This document shows positions 13,915-14,797 of a stretch of DNA of 14,797 nt, piece after piece. A model generated the notes under the pieces. That model did no database searches and was not told the origin of the DNA. It was given only the letters and a program-made list of their open reading frames with translations. Made by a program: the position numbers and the translations under genes. The DNA lies in assembly GCA_028691575.1 (NCBI GenBank), contig JAQUYY010000019.1, forward strand, positions 1 to 14,797, given 5' to 3'. Source of the stretch: Candidatus Gastranaerophilales bacterium (GTDB lineage Bacteria > Cyanobacteriota > Vampirovibrionia > Gastranaerophilales > JAQUYY01). Position 1 is the first letter of the stretch. Every line of letters starts with the position of its first letter.

Positions 13915-14797
13915 ATGAAACTTATCTATATGAAATCAAACATACACATTAAATTTTTAACTGTTTTTGCAATTTTTCTTTTCTTTTTAGTAAAATTGCC
14001 TGCATTTGGCGTGGAAAATCATTACTTACAAGTATTTTATCCCAAAGAAGAATTTTCGCAAATTGATGCTAAATCAACATTTTTTATAGGACATACAAAC
14101 AATAATGCCCTATTAAAAATTAACGGAAAAGATGTAAAAATCTACCCTAACGGAAGTTTTGTATCAGTTTTTCCACTAAAAGACGGTGCAAACTATGTTC
14201 GCATAACTTCTAATATACAAGGCTCTTCAAAAAGTTTGTTTTATCATATCAGAACTTCTCTAAAATCAAATGTTTTACCTGAATTTCCCATGAAAATTGA
14301 TAAAGAGAGTATAAAACCCTATAAAAACTTGTTTGTTCAAGAAAGTGACATAATACAAGTTTCTTTTAAAGCATCGACAGGACATAAGGCTGTTTTTGCA
14401 GTAGGAAATAAATTTAATATCCCAATGAAAGAATCTCCGAAAGGTACTTATATCGGCACTTACAAAGTAAAAAATTCCGATAACTTTAACAATACTAAAA
14501 TTTATGTTCGTATTATTTCAAAATATGCAAAATTGACCAAATACGCCACTTGCAACGTATCTTCAATTAAAAATCTGAGCGGAATCGTTGAAAATAATCT
14601 TTCCACCATAAAAGAGTCCATGCCAAACGGCAAAAGAATGATTCCTCTGCCGAAAAATACCGAATTTGAAATTACCGGAAAACAAAACGGTTATTACAGA
14701 TTCAAGCTAAATGATTATAAAAATGCTTGGGTAAAAGAGGAAGATATAAAAATTTCAGACAACAAAAAAAATCCGTTAAATATCGTCAAAAACATTG
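13915..14797 (+). CDS. Secreted N-acetylmuramoyl-L-alanine amidase-like protein (5' part)
   Basis: The frame is open from ATG 13915 to the window edge (294 residues seen). A second in-frame ATG lies at 13930. Neither has a ribosome binding site, and the promoter leaves a leader of only about 12 nt, so the start is uncertain. Residues 14-32 are a hydrophobic signal sequence ending LPAFG. Next comes a domain with FFIGHTNNNALLKINGKDVK and FPLKDGANYVRI. This resembles the N-terminal beta domain of cyanobacterial-type cell-wall amidases (AmiC-like), where a similar 'IG...NG..V' and 'FPL..G.N' pattern occurs. Around residues 239-282 an SH3-like segment (FEITGKQNGYYRFKLNDYKN, then AWVKEEDIKI) may bind cell wall. 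The catalytic amidase domain, if present, lies beyond the window, so the enzymatic call is inferred. Confidence 0.6.
   Translation, partial: MKLIYMKSNIHIKFLTVFAIFLFFLVKLPAFGVENHYLQVFYPKEEFSQIDAKSTFFIGHTNNNALLKINGKDVKIYPNGSFVSVFPLKDGANYVRITSNIQGSSKSLFYHIRTSLKSNVLPEFPMKIDKESIKPYKNLFVQESDIIQVSFKASTGHKAVFAVGNKFNIPMKESPKGTYIGTYKVKNSDNFNNTKIYVRIISKYAKLTKYATCNVSSIKNLSGIVENNLSTIKESMPNGKRMIPLPKNTEFEITGKQNGYYRFKLNDYKNAWVKEEDIKISDNKKNPLNIVKNI

Overview
The window is AT-rich, gene-dense bacterial DNA. Three things suggest, without proving, a member of the Cyanobacteriota lineage Vampirovibrionia/Melainabacteria (Gastranaerophilales-like). The window carries several type IV prepilin-like paralogues with a K/R-rich leader and an FTLAE cleavage motif, of a kind I associate with that group. 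At the right edge it carries the N-terminal part of a secreted protein that resembles cyanobacterial-type N-acetylmuramoyl-L-alanine amidases. The base composition is low in GC.

The dominant feature is a perfect head-to-tail tandem duplication with a period of 6193 bp. Unit 1 runs from 739 to 6931 and unit 2 from 6932 to 13124, followed by a third copy of the 12-bp boundary sequence at 13125-13136. Each unit holds, on the minus strand, a glucose-1-phosphate cytidylyltransferase (rfbF-type) overlapping an RmlC-like cupin epimerase. It then holds a plus-strand copper P-type ATPase (copA-type), convergent with a minus-strand sugar/H+ symporter of the MFS sugar porter family. The boundaries lie inside pilin genes.

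There are three pilin genes, all on the minus strand. Pilin A (208-972) is the intact left parent. Pilin B (12549-13307) is the intact right parent. The middle gene (6356-7165) has the leader and membrane helix of A joined to the globular head of B. The switch lies in a shared 12-bp block (agcatcacttgt) at 739-750, 6932-6943 and 13125-13136. This is the product expected from unequal crossing-over between pilin A and pilin B: the intervening cassette is duplicated, a chimeric pilin is created, and both parents are kept.

The duplication rewires transcription. Originally pilin B and the overlapping sugar transporter shared a good sigma70-type promoter (13343-13371). Now the first transporter copy lies behind the chimeric pilin, which carries pilin A's control region with its long inverted repeats. 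One continuous minus-strand series results: cytidylyltransferase, epimerase, chimeric pilin, transporter (8754 to 4984). CopA and the sugar-nucleotide genes are doubled in dose.

Outside the duplication, the left edge holds the last codons of an unidentified plus-strand gene. The right flank holds a 118-aa hypothetical protein with a clear terminator, then a divergent promoter region and the truncated secreted amidase-like gene. No transposase, integrase, CRISPR array, tRNA or rRNA was seen.
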